Source of the DNA: Phallusia fumigata
Taxonomy: Eukaryota > Chordata > Ascidiacea > Phlebobranchia > Ascidiidae
Reading direction: 5' to 3'
NCBI GenBank assembly: GCA_008931825.1
Contig: QXVZ01001992.1
Span: forward strand, 1 to 32,176
DNA length: 32,176 nucleotides
The first letter of the stretch is position 1, and every line of letters begins with the position of its first letter. Under the pieces are notes generated by a model, which did no database searches, was not told the DNA's origin, and was given only the letters and a program-made list of their open reading frames with translations. Both the position numbers and the translations under genes were made by a program. Of this stretch, positions 16,977 to 27,000 are shown piece after piece.

Positions 16977-17185
16977 TGCGAAAAGGGAAAATAAAGGACG
17001 ACAAAGCTTTCGAGCACAATCACGCCACAAACAAAATTTGCAGAGTTTGGTGTAGGGTTTGCCTAAAGTAAAATACATTTGAAAGCAGAGTTATTGACTA
17101 AATTGTGCATAAAGTTTGACGAGGCTTCAATATAGAGTCTTTTGCGTTTTAGGACAATTAAAACCAAACTCTCGATTTACTCGCA

Positions 17186-17279
17186 ATGAACTTATTACAA
17201 TTAACTGGACTTGGACAAATGGATTGGAAAGTTTTGTTTATGTTGGTTGGCATGGTTACCTCTGACAGCTTCCAGTCGG
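17186..17279 (+). CDS. Gene 2 exon 1 (left copy), signal peptide
   Basis: ATG at 17186 gives 31 codons, ending in phase 1 at G|GTAAGT. An internal ATG at 17219 starts MDWKVLFMLVGMVTSDSFQS, which alone is a compact signal peptide. The right copy lacks the upstream ATG, so 17219 may be the true start. Confidence 0.7.
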
Positions 17280-20200
17280 GTAAGTATGATTATATTAACG
17301 CAATTATTTGTGACTACTTCAAAACAGGGAGTCGAACCGCTTGTTATATGGGTTCAGGTTTGCTTCGGGTTCGATATTCATTCGGGTTTTTCGAAAAAAA
17401 TATTTTCAGGTTCGGGCAAATTAACTGGTCCGAACCGCTGGTTTTTGAACCGGTTTAAATGCCCCTTAAGTTTTATTTTTGTTCTTGCTACTTCCTGTTT
17501 TACTGCGCCACCACCAAGGCCNAACGTTCAAGTTTCTTGATTTTACACGGCTGATTTATGCGCTGCAAAAACCTGATTTAAATAGGCAACAATTTATTTT
17601 TTTCTGTAGTTGGTAAACATGTGGTTCATGGTTCAGCTCCTATGAACCGCTCAAAGTGGTTCGCGGGTTTGGGTTCAGTTTCGGTTCGACTCCCTGCTAT
17701 AAAACAAACGACATTTTTACTGGACCTCGCGTTAAGCCTAAAACAAATAAAACGTGTTGACGAGTAACTTTGATAGAGACAAAAGTTAAACAATTATGGC
17801 TTGACCGCTTCCTGTTTTACATTTTATACTTTTTGACGGGTTAGTGTNTGCGAAAAGGGAAAATAAAGGACGACAAAGCTTTCGAGCACAATCACGCCAC
17901 AAACAAAATTTGCAGAGTTTGGTGTAGGGTTTGCCTAAAGTAAAATACATTTGAAAGCAGAGTTATTGACTAAATTGTGCATAAAGTTTGACGAGGCTTC
18001 AATATAGAGTCTTTTGCGTTTTAGGACAATTAAAACCAAACTCTCGATTTACTCGCAACGAACTTATTACAATTAACTGGACTTGGACAAATGGATTGGA
18101 AAGTTTTGTTTATGTTGGTTGGCATGGTTACCTCTGACAGCTTCCAGTCGGGTAAGCATGACTATATTAACGCAATTATTTGTGACTACTTCAAAACAGG
18201 GAGTCGAACCGCTTGTTATATGGGTTCAGGTTTGCTTCGGGTTCGATATTCATTCGGGTTTTTCGAAAAAAATATTTTCAGGTTCGGGCAAATTAACTGG
18301 TCCGAACCGCTGGTTTTTGAACCGGTTTAAATGCCCCTTAAGTTTTATTTTTGTTCTTGCTACTTCCTGTTTTACTGCGCCACCACCAAGGCCAACGTTC
18401 AAGTTTATTGATTTTACGCGGCTGATTTATGTGCTGCAAAAACCTGAAATAAATAGGCAACAATCTATTTTTTTCTGTAGTTGGTAAACATGTGGTTCAT
18501 GGTTCAGCTCCTAAATAAACCGCTCAAAGTGGTTCGCGGGTTCAGTTTTGGTTCGACTCCCTGCTTTAAAACAAACGACATTTTTACTGGACCTCGCGTT
18601 AGGCCTAAAACAAATAAAACGTGTTGACGAGTAACTTTGATAGAGACAAAAGTTAAACAATTATGGCTTGGCCGCTTCCTGTTTTACATTTTATACTTTT
18701 TGACGGGTTAGTGTTTGTCAAGACTTTCAACAAAAACCTTGTTCAATTGATTAGACTATTTTGTTTGATGCGACAAATTCGATGATTTGCTAAACACGAC
18801 GTTTTAGGAAAACGTAATATCGTGTGACGGAACGAAATTTTACTTCAGTTTTTGTCGTATCAAAGCAAACAAAAAAGTTTTTGTGACAACACAGCGTGCT
18901 TTAACAAATTGTCAAACAAAATGTCACCTTTAAATTTGCGAAGATGTGCACTTTTTTGCTTGGCACATTTTTGACTCTGTTTGTGCTGTTTAGTATTTGA
19001 CTTTTTTGTTTGATTAACAACACAATCCATATTTGTTTAAAAATCTGTAAATGAAAGTAAAAACTCTGCTTCTCGTTTGTTAATTTTTCCCTCTAACTTT
19101 GTAAACATTTATTTACTTTACGATTTATTTAGATACTTTCAAAATCCAATCATCCGACGGACTAAGAAATGGTGGGAACGTATCGATGAATTTTCGTGCG
19201 CGGTTGAATTTTTCTACGACAAACAAAACACTTTCCTGCTCGTGGAACATAAATAATAACTCTATCAGTTTTCGGACAAACTCCACTTGTATTTCCAACA
19301 ATAATGTCACGTGTTGTGAAGAAAATGGTCACGTGACGTCAATGATTTTGACACCTTCCATCACAAAAACAGTCAATGTATCAGTAACCTGTCATCCCAA
19401 ACCAAGTGGCTCCAGTGAAAACTTTATTCTGTTTCCTCAAAGTAAGTGTTGGTGTCTTATAAGGGTTCTGTTTGTGATTAGATATGTGTAGATGTAACAT
19501 ATCATAGCAAATTATTGGAGTAAAAATTATTTGTTGGCGTTGTTCGCTCTCAGATTTGGCAGTTGAGTTGGTGTAGTTTTGTGGAAAAATCCTTTTCGTC
19601 ACAAAAAGTGCTGTAACTTAAAATATTACTGTACTGACCTACTAAAAATAATTCCAGTTAAAGATGACAAAATATTTATATTTGGTGAGTACAATTCTAA
19701 GGGACTATTTCGATGCCAAAACAATGGTACCCCAATGCATGAACCAGGTATAAAGAGGACACAACAAACAGTGTGCTTGCCAAATGCCACTTGGGAAGGA
19801 GAGAGTGGTATTTTTTGTGTCAACGGTTGGTACTTTTTATACATGTGTGTGTTAGTTATGTTAAACTATTTTTATGCCACAAACAAACTCTAGAGTGGGC
19901 TCAATTTGTGAAATAATGCACAGTGACTTCTTGTTACATTATTTCTTCTTTTACATTATATAACATGATCTTAAACACCATGTCGTATTTTTTCTAGCGT
20001 TTATAATTTGGTGAATATTTTTTAAACTTTCTTTTAGTCATTTTGTTGGGAAGCTCTATCTTCAATCTAACAGGAAACACCCCTAAGCTTGCGAACTTTA
20101 CTTGTCATGTGAAAGGAAATCATAGCATTATTTCTGGCAGCAAATTTCAGTTGCAACTTGGTTCAGAGGTACTACACAAAATTGTATAAACTGTAATATT

Positions 20201-23134
20201 TGGAAACCAAAAACAACCAAAACAAACACTACAGAGCCCCATGAAAAAATGTTTCTTTCAACACCATTAGCATTACATATTTTTTTAACTGCAAATATTT
20301 TTTATTTGGTTTACTATTGTCACCAAAGCAATGCACCTTGACACTTCAGAACACCTGAAAATATTAATAGCATGACCAAATTTTATCATGCAAATTTGAA
20401 CTATTGGCATATCACATAACAATTTATGGAAGATAAAAATTGAACCAAAACAAATTTACATAAATTTACATGTAGTCATGCACACTCCGGTGTGTTAGTA
20501 AATGTGCTTCTGCTATCAATAGTAAACATATGATATAGTTTTGTAAATGTCACAAAATGTACACAAAGTTTAATGTGAGGACTTTGTTAAAATTTTTGTA
20601 ACTTTTTATGCAGATTGTCAATGGAAACTTCACAGTGACAACTTTCCACAATGAAAAAAGTATAAAATGCGATTTAGTTTTAAAAAAGGGAACAATATCT
20701 TCATCAACAACAAAAATTGAAGTTTTTTGTAAGTGATAATACGCTTTTATTTGAATACAGATAAAAATTCTTTGAAACATACACATACTACAAGGACACT
20801 GGGGCATTTGGTTTACAGTGGGTTAAAAATATGTTCTTGTTGATAATATGTAGACATGTTTTTGGTTGCCTATTAAAAATAATTTTTTTTGGTTAACCTT
20901 ATATACCCGATATTCCAACTTGTAAAGTGAATTCACCATGCAAAATTAAAGTGTTTTCCAATCCAAAACCTTCAAACCCAGTTTTATTTTTACCAGGTAA
21001 GTAATGTTTAATAGAGCTGGGTTACTTGCTTTTAACTTTCTGTGTTGTTAAGGTCACATTAAGGAACGCCATAATTGGTCAAAATCAATTCCACCAATGT
21101 ATTTAATCACTACCAAGGTAATTTTCTACGATGAGATAGACCAGGGCTTCCCAGACATTTTAGTCTGCGACCCATTTTGATTTCTAAACTTTTTCTGCTG
21201 AACATTTGAGGAAAAAAAGTTCAAAACATACTATTTGTTCAAAGAGTACTACTAGAAAGCTACACTACATAATAATTAACTTATGCAACACTTTGTGGGA
21301 AATGGTTGTATTTACGACCCACAAAATTCGTTGCGCAATCCCCTGAAAGGGCGCGACCCCTAGTTTGGAAAGCTCTGAGATAGGAAATCATTGCATGGCA
21401 TTTTATTTGTGTGTAACTCAAATCAATTTTATCTCCATTTTTTAGTTTTGTTGTAGAGATGTTTTAAAAAAAAATTTTTATAGTGGTTGTGTTTATTAGT
21501 TCTCTGTCCCTGGAAATTACACACTACAAGTGTCAAATGCTGTGAATGGTGAGAAGAATATCACAATTTATGTTGCTGTTGGCACGTACCATGGTCAGAG
21601 CATCACCGACTTAGTTATTGGAATATCTGTTGGTGGAATTTTGTTTCTTGTGCTTATGGTCATTTTTGCATTTGTGATACATCGGCAAAACACTTTGAAA
21701 AGTAAGTACCTTGTATTTTGCTGCTTGGTTGCAAAAACATATTTAGATTGATGGGAAAAAGTATGATTGCACACATTTTCTTTAACATTGCCTGTACTAA
21801 AATAATAACATGTTGGAGTTTGTGAAATGTGAATGAATCAAGTGAAAACAAAATATTTTATCACTTCCTAAAAATAATATTGCTTTTAGAGTTAGTCAGT
21901 AAATGGTTTTGATAGTTATTGCAAAAAATGCACAATTAACAAAACAAACCATATTCAGATGTGAAAGTATTATACAGAGCAGCTGACCCTACAGTTACAA
22001 TAGAAGAAGAAATATATGCTACAGTGGATGAAGGTATGTTGGGTAGATTTTGAAAGTATTTTTTGTCGAATGTTCCTACCCATATCCACATCTGTACTGA
22101 AGGTTGTTGTTGGACTGTCTTACTTCTGCAAAATATAAATAAACTGTTGCTAAACTTATAAAGGCTCTCTTCGCAACCTGTACATCTTCCTTACATAAAC
22201 AACACACCAGGTTAAAAAATGTTGGTACGCAAAATACACTTAAGAACCCCTACTAAATCTACAAAATACGTTAAGACATAAAATGTATTAATTAGGCACC
22301 AAAATTTGTGCTTTGTATTTCTTGCACATTTTGATGCAGAGTCGCAAGAAAGAAAAGTTGTGGACAATATTTTATATGCTTCAGCAGAGGCTGGAAAAAT
22401 TATGAATGACCCATACGGAGGTGTTTACATGGGAGAAAAGAAAAAAACAGCAGGTAACGTTTTTGTGACCCAACATACAATTGTTTTTTTTATTTCCGAG
22501 TGGAAATTTTGAATTCTGCATTATGCTTTTGTATCACTAATTTCATTTTATGAAGTGAAGTATTAACTTCAACCAGCTTTTCTAGCAAATATATTTTTTT
22601 GCAACATAAAGTCCTGATTTTTGTCAGAGTGAATTTACTGGTGTACGCTTGGTAATGTTCAGAGTTGTTTTTTATAGGAAGGGGATGGGTTAAATAGGTC
22701 GAACAACCCAAGTTTTTAAAGAAAATATTATTTTTTTTGTACAGGTTTGCTGATGCAAAGCAGCTGCAGGAATTACCTCCCTAGCCTGTGATTTTCTTTT
22801 GGTAAATTTTGTGCTTTTCTGTTGTTAGACATGAAAGCTGGTGAATCAAGTGAAGATATCTACGCCGAAGTAAAGAAACCGAAAAATAAAGCTAAACATC
22901 CCACCAGCTGTTGTTCAGATTCTGGTAGAAGCCTTACATTTGCCCTGACAAATACAAAACTATTATCCTATACTTTGTGATTACAGGTTTGAGTTCCAAC
23001 CCATTTGCTGAAGCAAACTTTCTTCTTGGGTATGTACTGTTTGAATATTTTGATCTTGTCAATGAATATATGTATTAGTAAATACATTTTTATGTGTTTT
23101 TTGAAACAGGAAAATGAGTAAAGAAGCATTGTAA
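17186..23134 (+). CDS. Gene 2: Ig/CCP-type transmembrane receptor with tyrosine-rich tail
   Basis: Exons 17186-17279, 19133-19441, 19658-19825, 20038-20168, 20614-20728, 20928-20996, 21053-21117, 21500-21701, 21959-22033, 22340-22453, 22829-22924, 22987-23029 and 23110-23134 join in matching phase into 1506 nt (501 residues plus TAA). The predicted type I protein has a signal peptide, a cysteine-rich N-glycosylated Ig-like module, a CCP-like module, two Ig-like domains each split by a phase-0 intron, a transmembrane helix (residues about 355-377) and a 124-residue tail. Tail tyrosines lie at 390, 404, 422, 435, 439 and 459. YATV, YGGV and YAEV are YxxV motifs, and E401 and E456 sit at the -3 position as in an ITAM half. 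NPF at 484-486 is a possible EH-domain endocytic motif. A signalling surface receptor is the likely role; the ligand is unknown. The weakest boundary is the acceptor at 20927. Confidence 0.75.
17325..17696. mobile_element. hAT-type MITE in gene 2 intron 1 (left copy)
   Basis: The ends are CAGGGAGTCGAACCG and its inverse CGGTTCGACTCCCTG. Flanks CTTCAAAA (17317-17324) and CTATAAAA (17697-17704) agree at six of eight bases. The interior is rich in GGTTC/GAACC and non-coding. Confidence 0.85.
18091..18151 (+). CDS. Gene 2 exon 1 (right copy), signal peptide
   Basis: This is the same exon in the second haplotype-like copy. The upstream ATG of the left copy is ACG here (18057-18059), so translation must begin at 18091 with MDWKVLF. 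The donor is G|GTAAGC, phase 1. It joins exon 19133 in frame and would give a 490-residue protein. Confidence 0.65.
18197..18563. mobile_element. hAT-type MITE in gene 2 intron 1 (right copy)
   Basis: Allelic counterpart of the preceding MITE, with terminal inverted repeats CAGGGAGTCGAACC/GGTTCGACTCCCTG. The target duplication CTTCAAAA (18189-18196) / CTTTAAAA (18564-18571) matches at seven of eight bases. Confidence 0.85.
19133..19441 (+). CDS. Gene 2 exon 2, cysteine-rich Ig-like module
   Basis: A 309-nt phase 1-1 exon of about 103 residues. LSCSWN and, about 60 residues later, VNVSVTCHPKPSG look like the two cysteine strands of an Ig fold, with extra cysteines in STCISN and VTCCEE. There are seven NxS/T sites (NVS, NFS, NKT, NNS, NST, NVT, NVS), indicating heavy glycosylation. 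The HPKPS end recurs as NPKPS in exon 20928-20996, which suggests internal duplication. Confidence 0.7.
19658..19825 (+). CDS. Gene 2 exon 3, CCP-like module
   Basis: A 168-nt phase 1-1 exon, the same length as gene 1 exon 5937-6104. It shares the CxxNATWxxxxxxxC signature (CLPNATWEGESGIFC here, CQANATWNITSSIC in gene 1). Cys-2 (LFRCQNNG), Cys-3, Trp and Cys-4 are present, but the first CCP cysteine is missing. GLFRCQNN also resembles an Ig F strand, so a hybrid or alternative fold cannot be excluded. Confidence 0.65.
20038..20168 (+). CDS. Gene 2 exon 4, first half of an Ig-like domain
   Basis: Phase 1 in and phase 0 out (GAG|GTACTA). It contains FNLTGN and ANFTCHVKGN (B-strand cysteine, two N-glycosylation sites), ending FQLQLGSE. 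The domain is completed by the next exon. Confidence 0.65.
20614..20728 (+). CDS. Gene 2 exon 5, second half of the Ig-like domain
   Basis: Phase 0 in (TATGCAG|) and phase 1 out (T|GTAAGT). It has NGNFTVTTF, an F-strand-like KSIKCDLVLKKG and a final strand TTKIEVF. The cysteine pairs with that of the previous exon in an Ig-type arrangement. Confidence 0.65.
20928..20996 (+). CDS. Gene 2 exon 6, start of the membrane-proximal Ig-like domain
   Basis: Short phase 1-1 exon reading NSPCKIKVFSNPKPSN then PVLFLP, with a perfect CAG|GTAAGT donor. The acceptor (TTGTAAAG|) is weak. An in-frame TAA upstream rules out earlier acceptors. Confidence 0.5.
21053..21117 (+). CDS. Gene 2 exon 7, middle of the Ig-like domain
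   Basis: Phase 1 in (GTTAAG|) and phase 0 out (AAG|GTAATT). It reads HIKERHNWSKSIPPMYLITT, with a tryptophan suited to an Ig C strand. Its phases are exactly those needed between exons 6 and 8. Confidence 0.55.
21142..21377. mobile_element. hAT-type MITE, 236 bp, in a gene 2 intron
   Basis: The terminal inverted repeats are CAGGGCTTCCCAGAC and CAGAGCTTTCCAAAC (right end, reversed). Flanking 8-mers AGATAGAC (21134-21141) and AGATAGGA (21378-21385) share six of eight bases. It begins only 24 bp after the donor of exon 21053-21117. Confidence 0.75.
21500..21701 (+). CDS. Gene 2 exon 8, end of the Ig-like domain and transmembrane helix
   Basis: Phase 0 in (TTATTAG|) and phase 1 out (A|GTAAGT). 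PGNYTLQVSNAVNGEKNIT is a clear Ig F-G region in which the usual F-strand cysteine is leucine. A hydrophobic helix follows (LVIGISVGGILFLVLMVIF), then HRQNTLK as the stop-transfer. Confidence 0.85.
21959..22033 (+). CDS. Gene 2 exon 9, cytoplasmic, YATV motif
   Basis: 75-nt phase 1-1 cassette: VKVLYRAADPTVTI then EEEIYATVDE. It carries tyrosines 390 and 404. E-x-x-Y-x-x-V resembles one half of an ITAM, with Val in place of Leu/Ile. Confidence 0.8.
22340..22453 (+). CDS. Gene 2 exon 10, cytoplasmic, three tyrosines
   Basis: 114-nt phase 1-1 cassette with NILYASAEAG and DPYGGVYMGEKKKTA, carrying tyrosines 422, 435 and 439. YGGV is a YxxV site. Confidence 0.8.
22829..22924 (+). CDS. Gene 2 exon 11, cytoplasmic, YAEV motif
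   Basis: 96-nt phase 1-1 cassette with ESSEDIYAEVKK (tyrosine 459), then a lysine-rich stretch and HPTSCCSDS. Confidence 0.8.
22987..23029 (+). CDS. Gene 2 exon 12, NPF motif
   Basis: Short exon, phase 1 in and phase 2 out (GG|GTATGT), reading GLSSNPFAEANFLL. NPF tripeptides are known ligands of EH domains in endocytosis; its use here is inferred. Confidence 0.65.
23110..23134 (+). CDS. Gene 2 last coding exon
   Basis: After GAAACAG| in phase 2 the frame reads GKMSKEAL and stops at TAA 23132-23134. A donor (CAG|GTATGA) follows at 23141, with further exon-like pieces at 23297-23314 and from 23398, so the 3' UTR may itself be spliced. An AATAAA lies at 24001. Confidence 0.65.
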
Positions 23135-23464
23135 ATAACAGGTATGAGTGTTTTACATTTGGTATTTAACTTGTAAAATTGTTACCCCTAAGCAAATAAT
23201 CAGTTTGTTTACACACAATAAGTCAATTTTCTGTCAACAATGTAAGTGTTTTCATGTTTCCAAGTTTAGGGTTTTAAAACACTTTGTTGTTTGCAGGCTA
23301 TCACTGTTGGAAAGGTAAACTGCAACACTCTTTAAAACCACAAGCACAAAATAGTTGCTGTATCCAATACAGTGTGAATATTTTATATTTGTTTCAGGTT
23401 TCAGACCCTATATGTATGTGTAAATAAGTTTGGAAACCCAATTACAAAAACTTTTGCATTAGTA

Positions 23465-23988
23465 CAGTGGTCAGCAAACTTTTTTGACAAGGGCCCAAAT
23501 TCTCCATTTAATCTTAACTGGAGGCCACAGCATAAAACGTTCCGAACAAACTAATACGAAATAACTAAGACAAGTTTGTTTCATAAAATGCATTGAAAAT
23601 GTCTCTTAACACTAATCAATATTTTTTTTGTATAAAACCACATTATTAGTTGTCGAAATTCGCCAAGTAAATTCATGTCGAGTACATTTTACTTTGCTAT
23701 TTATGTGTTCCAGAATTTGCCTGTTCCATCACAATTCATTTGTTACATAACAATTATTTTTGTTATGTCAAATAACTATTGTTTGTTTTATCACAATGCA
23801 TCCCTACATAACGTTTTTTTGTCATGTCAAATCGTCATCGTTAACATGTGGTGTAATGGAATACGGCTCCGCGTTTTGGCCCCACAATCGTGTCAGGATC
23901 CAGCTCCTATACACCATGCAGCCCACATATGTAAGGTGTGCGCAGCCCACTAAAAAGTACTAAGCGGCCCACAGTTTGCCGACCACTA
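23465..23988. mobile_element. hAT-type MITE, 524 bp, perfect target duplication
   Basis: The left end CAGTGGTCAGCAAACT and the reversed right end TAGTGGTCGGCAAACT form the terminal inverted repeats. The 8-bp direct repeat CATTAGTA flanks it exactly (23457-23464 and 23989-23996), which marks a recent hAT insertion. No transposase ORF is present. It lies just after, or inside, the gene 2 3' UTR. Confidence 0.95.
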
Positions 23989-24006
23989 CATTAGTAAGTT
24001 AATAAA

Positions 24007-27000
24007 ATATCTTGAAATGGCGTTGCTTGTCAACAGATGGTAAGCACAATAGTTTCAATATACTTTCAGTACATGTGATCAAGATTACAAAATGAGTTTT
24101 GTTTCATTTTGTCCTTGTTGGCCAGAATAATAATGCCAAATACTAAAAGACAAACATAGGGCCATGGCCAACAACCTTGCAAGACCATAGTGGTTTTGCT
24201 AACCACTTAACCACAGTGGTGTTTTGACTACTGTCAAAAAATGCGAAAGCTACTGGCACATACTTTGTCACACAATATTCTTGTTTTTATTGGTTAAAGA
24301 AAATAAAGATTTTACTCGTATACCAGCATCAAAGTTTACATTACACAACACAACCACATATATACATCTTTTGTGTGAGCAGAAGTTTATGAAACACACT
24401 TGGTCAATTAAAACATAACTGCCAGAGAATTTGTATGTAGTGAATACATTCCGACAATCGCTGTTTTCATCATCAGGTCAGGTAATAAATGTGAAAAAAC
24501 TTCTGTATGTCAGTCCAAATCAGTGCACACGAAAACTCATTTTGCAATCTGTGAAGTGATAATAACCTGAACAGTTTGATCAAGTCGACTAACCAGGTCC
24601 AGTAATTAAGAATACGTAAACAGTCCCAACAAACAAGCTGTTGAACATTTGACCAAACTGCAGCTGAAACTTCATACCTGTCATCAATATTTCCTTGACA
24701 GTTTTCGTTACGTTTTCCATTGGAGTCCGAAGTTAAAGAATCAATATTTGTTGCAGTAATTTGTGCTTCAACAGTTTACGGGCTTGCAAATTTTTACCCT
24801 TCATTAAATTCATTTTACCACCACAGCATTTTGTTACAACACACAGCGTGGAGTATTAATTTTGTTATTAAACATAGCTATATAATGGACTAAACACCAA
24901 TCTCAGGCTTTTTACTTTCAAATTCTGGTGTTGAGAGGTGACACCTTTCTAATTAGACGCGAAACAAAACCTGCGTAGTCATGGCAACAAAGCTGACAAA
25001 TAATGGCCTAATTTTGCTGACTAATAGATATGGAACGGCAAAGTTATTAACGCTTGCAAATCAACATACATTTGACAACCAAATTTTAAGAACGTTTAAA
25101 ATGGTTTTCGTACCCTTATAATAGTTTGCGTTCCGTTTCGAAAACGAGATTTTGCTCTGCACACAAAATTCGCAGTGCGCATGCGCATAAAGGTTGCAGA
25201 AAACAAGATTATAAAACCATGCGTTGTTTGGTTTTCAATATACACAGTGTATGAATATTTGACCAAAGGACTCCTTGTTGTTGTGTGCATTCCTTGCCAT
25301 GTGCAAAGTTGTATTTTTAAACAGTTTTGTCTAATTGTTTACGGTTACTGGGTTTAAAACTGCTCGCTCATTGGTTTAAACTACTCTTTTTTAAATCGGG
25401 TGAAACTTGCTTGAAAAAGGTGATTTATTGTATGTGAAACTGTATAATTTGCGCATAAAACAATTTTTTTCAAAAACTAAAAACGTAAAAAGTACACCCA
25501 AATTATAAAGTGAAAACAAATAAGGGTCAAAACATCGAGTTCTTAGATTTTACATATGGTATTGCTACGCATATTTTTTATGTGCTTGCAAATGATAATT
25601 TTATTGTGTTTATGTCTTGTGTTAGCACTAAAGTTACAAATTCTACCGTTACCGAAATAAAATATTTTCAACATTTAAATACTAGGGGAATTCCCTGTGA
25701 AGCTGGAAGGTAAAATCCCTGTTTTGCTACAGTGTCCAACGTAAAACTTGGTGAAGATAATTTTAGTGGTTTGGGGATCTCCTTTTGGAGATCGCAACAT
25801 CAGATGACCAAAACTCGAGTTTAGAGATTAACAATTTAGTGTTTATAAATCCATGGACTGCTTGATCGCTCTATTCTCTATGGCAGACCTGTACAACATA
25901 CTGCCTGTGCAGTTCTTTTGCGGCCTACAAGTTGTTTTTGAAAATTGTTACATTGTATTAAAAACGTATGCGAGCATAAAACATTGCGTTATGAAAAGTG
26001 TTTGGTTTATTACTTCAATTTACAATGAGTACGGCACTGTATGATGTCACTTAATTTTCATTATTGCTTTTTTTGATTCCAAACCCACATTCCCAATAGT
26101 AACAAAAAAGAAACTAATACATGAATATGGTTTGTACTGCTTCAGATGTTGTAGGTTATTCATGTATTCTGGAAATAAGTTTATAGTCCTGTTGTCGTAT
26201 CCGATGTTTGGGGCGTGACGTCGTGCTTGTTACCGATCGCTTCTGCTTCTGTCGCTTAACCCTTGGTGCTGCTGTCTGCACGGAGACTAGCATGACGCAA
26301 GAACCGTTTCAGAGAGTCTTGTATTATCGTTTCCGATTCCGATTGAAGGGAAGCACTCCACTGGGTTGGAATGATTCCAATGGAATCGAAATGCGAAAAC
26401 GACATGGAAGGAATCGAATGGAATGTGTGTCACAACGTACGTGATTGTTTCCCATCTGCGTTTATACCGCATGTCAAACTTGGCTTGTGCTTTTAACTAA
26501 TGCATAGTATAAATACCTCTGAAAAGCTGTTGTAATACAGTATTTTTACTATGGTACTGTCTTTTGCGTTTAATTATGGGGTAAAAGGCATTGTAGCAGC
26601 AGCTTTCGGAAATTGTGCGAAATTGTGCAAAATTTAGCATAACGTGCTTGCAAATCAGTCTCAATTCGGCATACGAGCTCAAAGCTCAATAAAATCGCAG
26701 CGGGAAAATCGCTTTATGGGCTTTGTAAAGATTCGCTTACTGCTAGACCAGGATGCAGGTGCACTACGGTTGACATAACCATGTGCTGCTTTCGTACACG
26801 ATATTATTCATTGTTTTTCATTTGGAAAGAATTTATTTATTAACTAAAGATGAAATGTAAAATCCGGTTTCAAATATTTAAAGCGCACAACGGCTTTACC
26901 GGTGTGTTAAGGCTGTGTCAGTCATAAAGCAACACAATATTTTTTCTATATTTTTAAAAAGCAACACAATATTATAAACATTAAAAATCCATATTTTTAA

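Larger units (their letters stand above)
16977..18714. repeat. Approximately 870-bp direct duplication joined at a single N (17848)
   Basis: 16977-17847 and 17849-18714 are the same sequence with scattered substitutions and small indels, and they meet exactly at the N. Each copy holds gene 2 exon 1 and an intron-1 hAT MITE. The left copy has an extra N at 17522. Differences are at the level expected for two haplotypes, so an unmerged contig overlap is more likely than a real tandem duplication. Confidence 0.85.

Noticed and set aside
17211..18487. Two similar ORFs of 109 and 134 residues
   Set aside because: They are out of frame with the signal-peptide exon and run through the hAT MITE and intron 1 in both duplicated copies.
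16977..18714. Recent tandem gene duplication of gene 2 exon 1
   Set aside because: The junction is a lone N like the other contig joins, so an unmerged haplotype overlap is the simpler reading.
23675..23953. 92-residue ORF
   Set aside because: It is wholly inside the 524-bp MITE and is not transposase-like.
24460..24490. Second hammerhead-like motif on the minus strand (CTGATGATGAAAAC)
   Set aside because: It has CTGATGA and GAAA but no stem II between them and no stem I partner.
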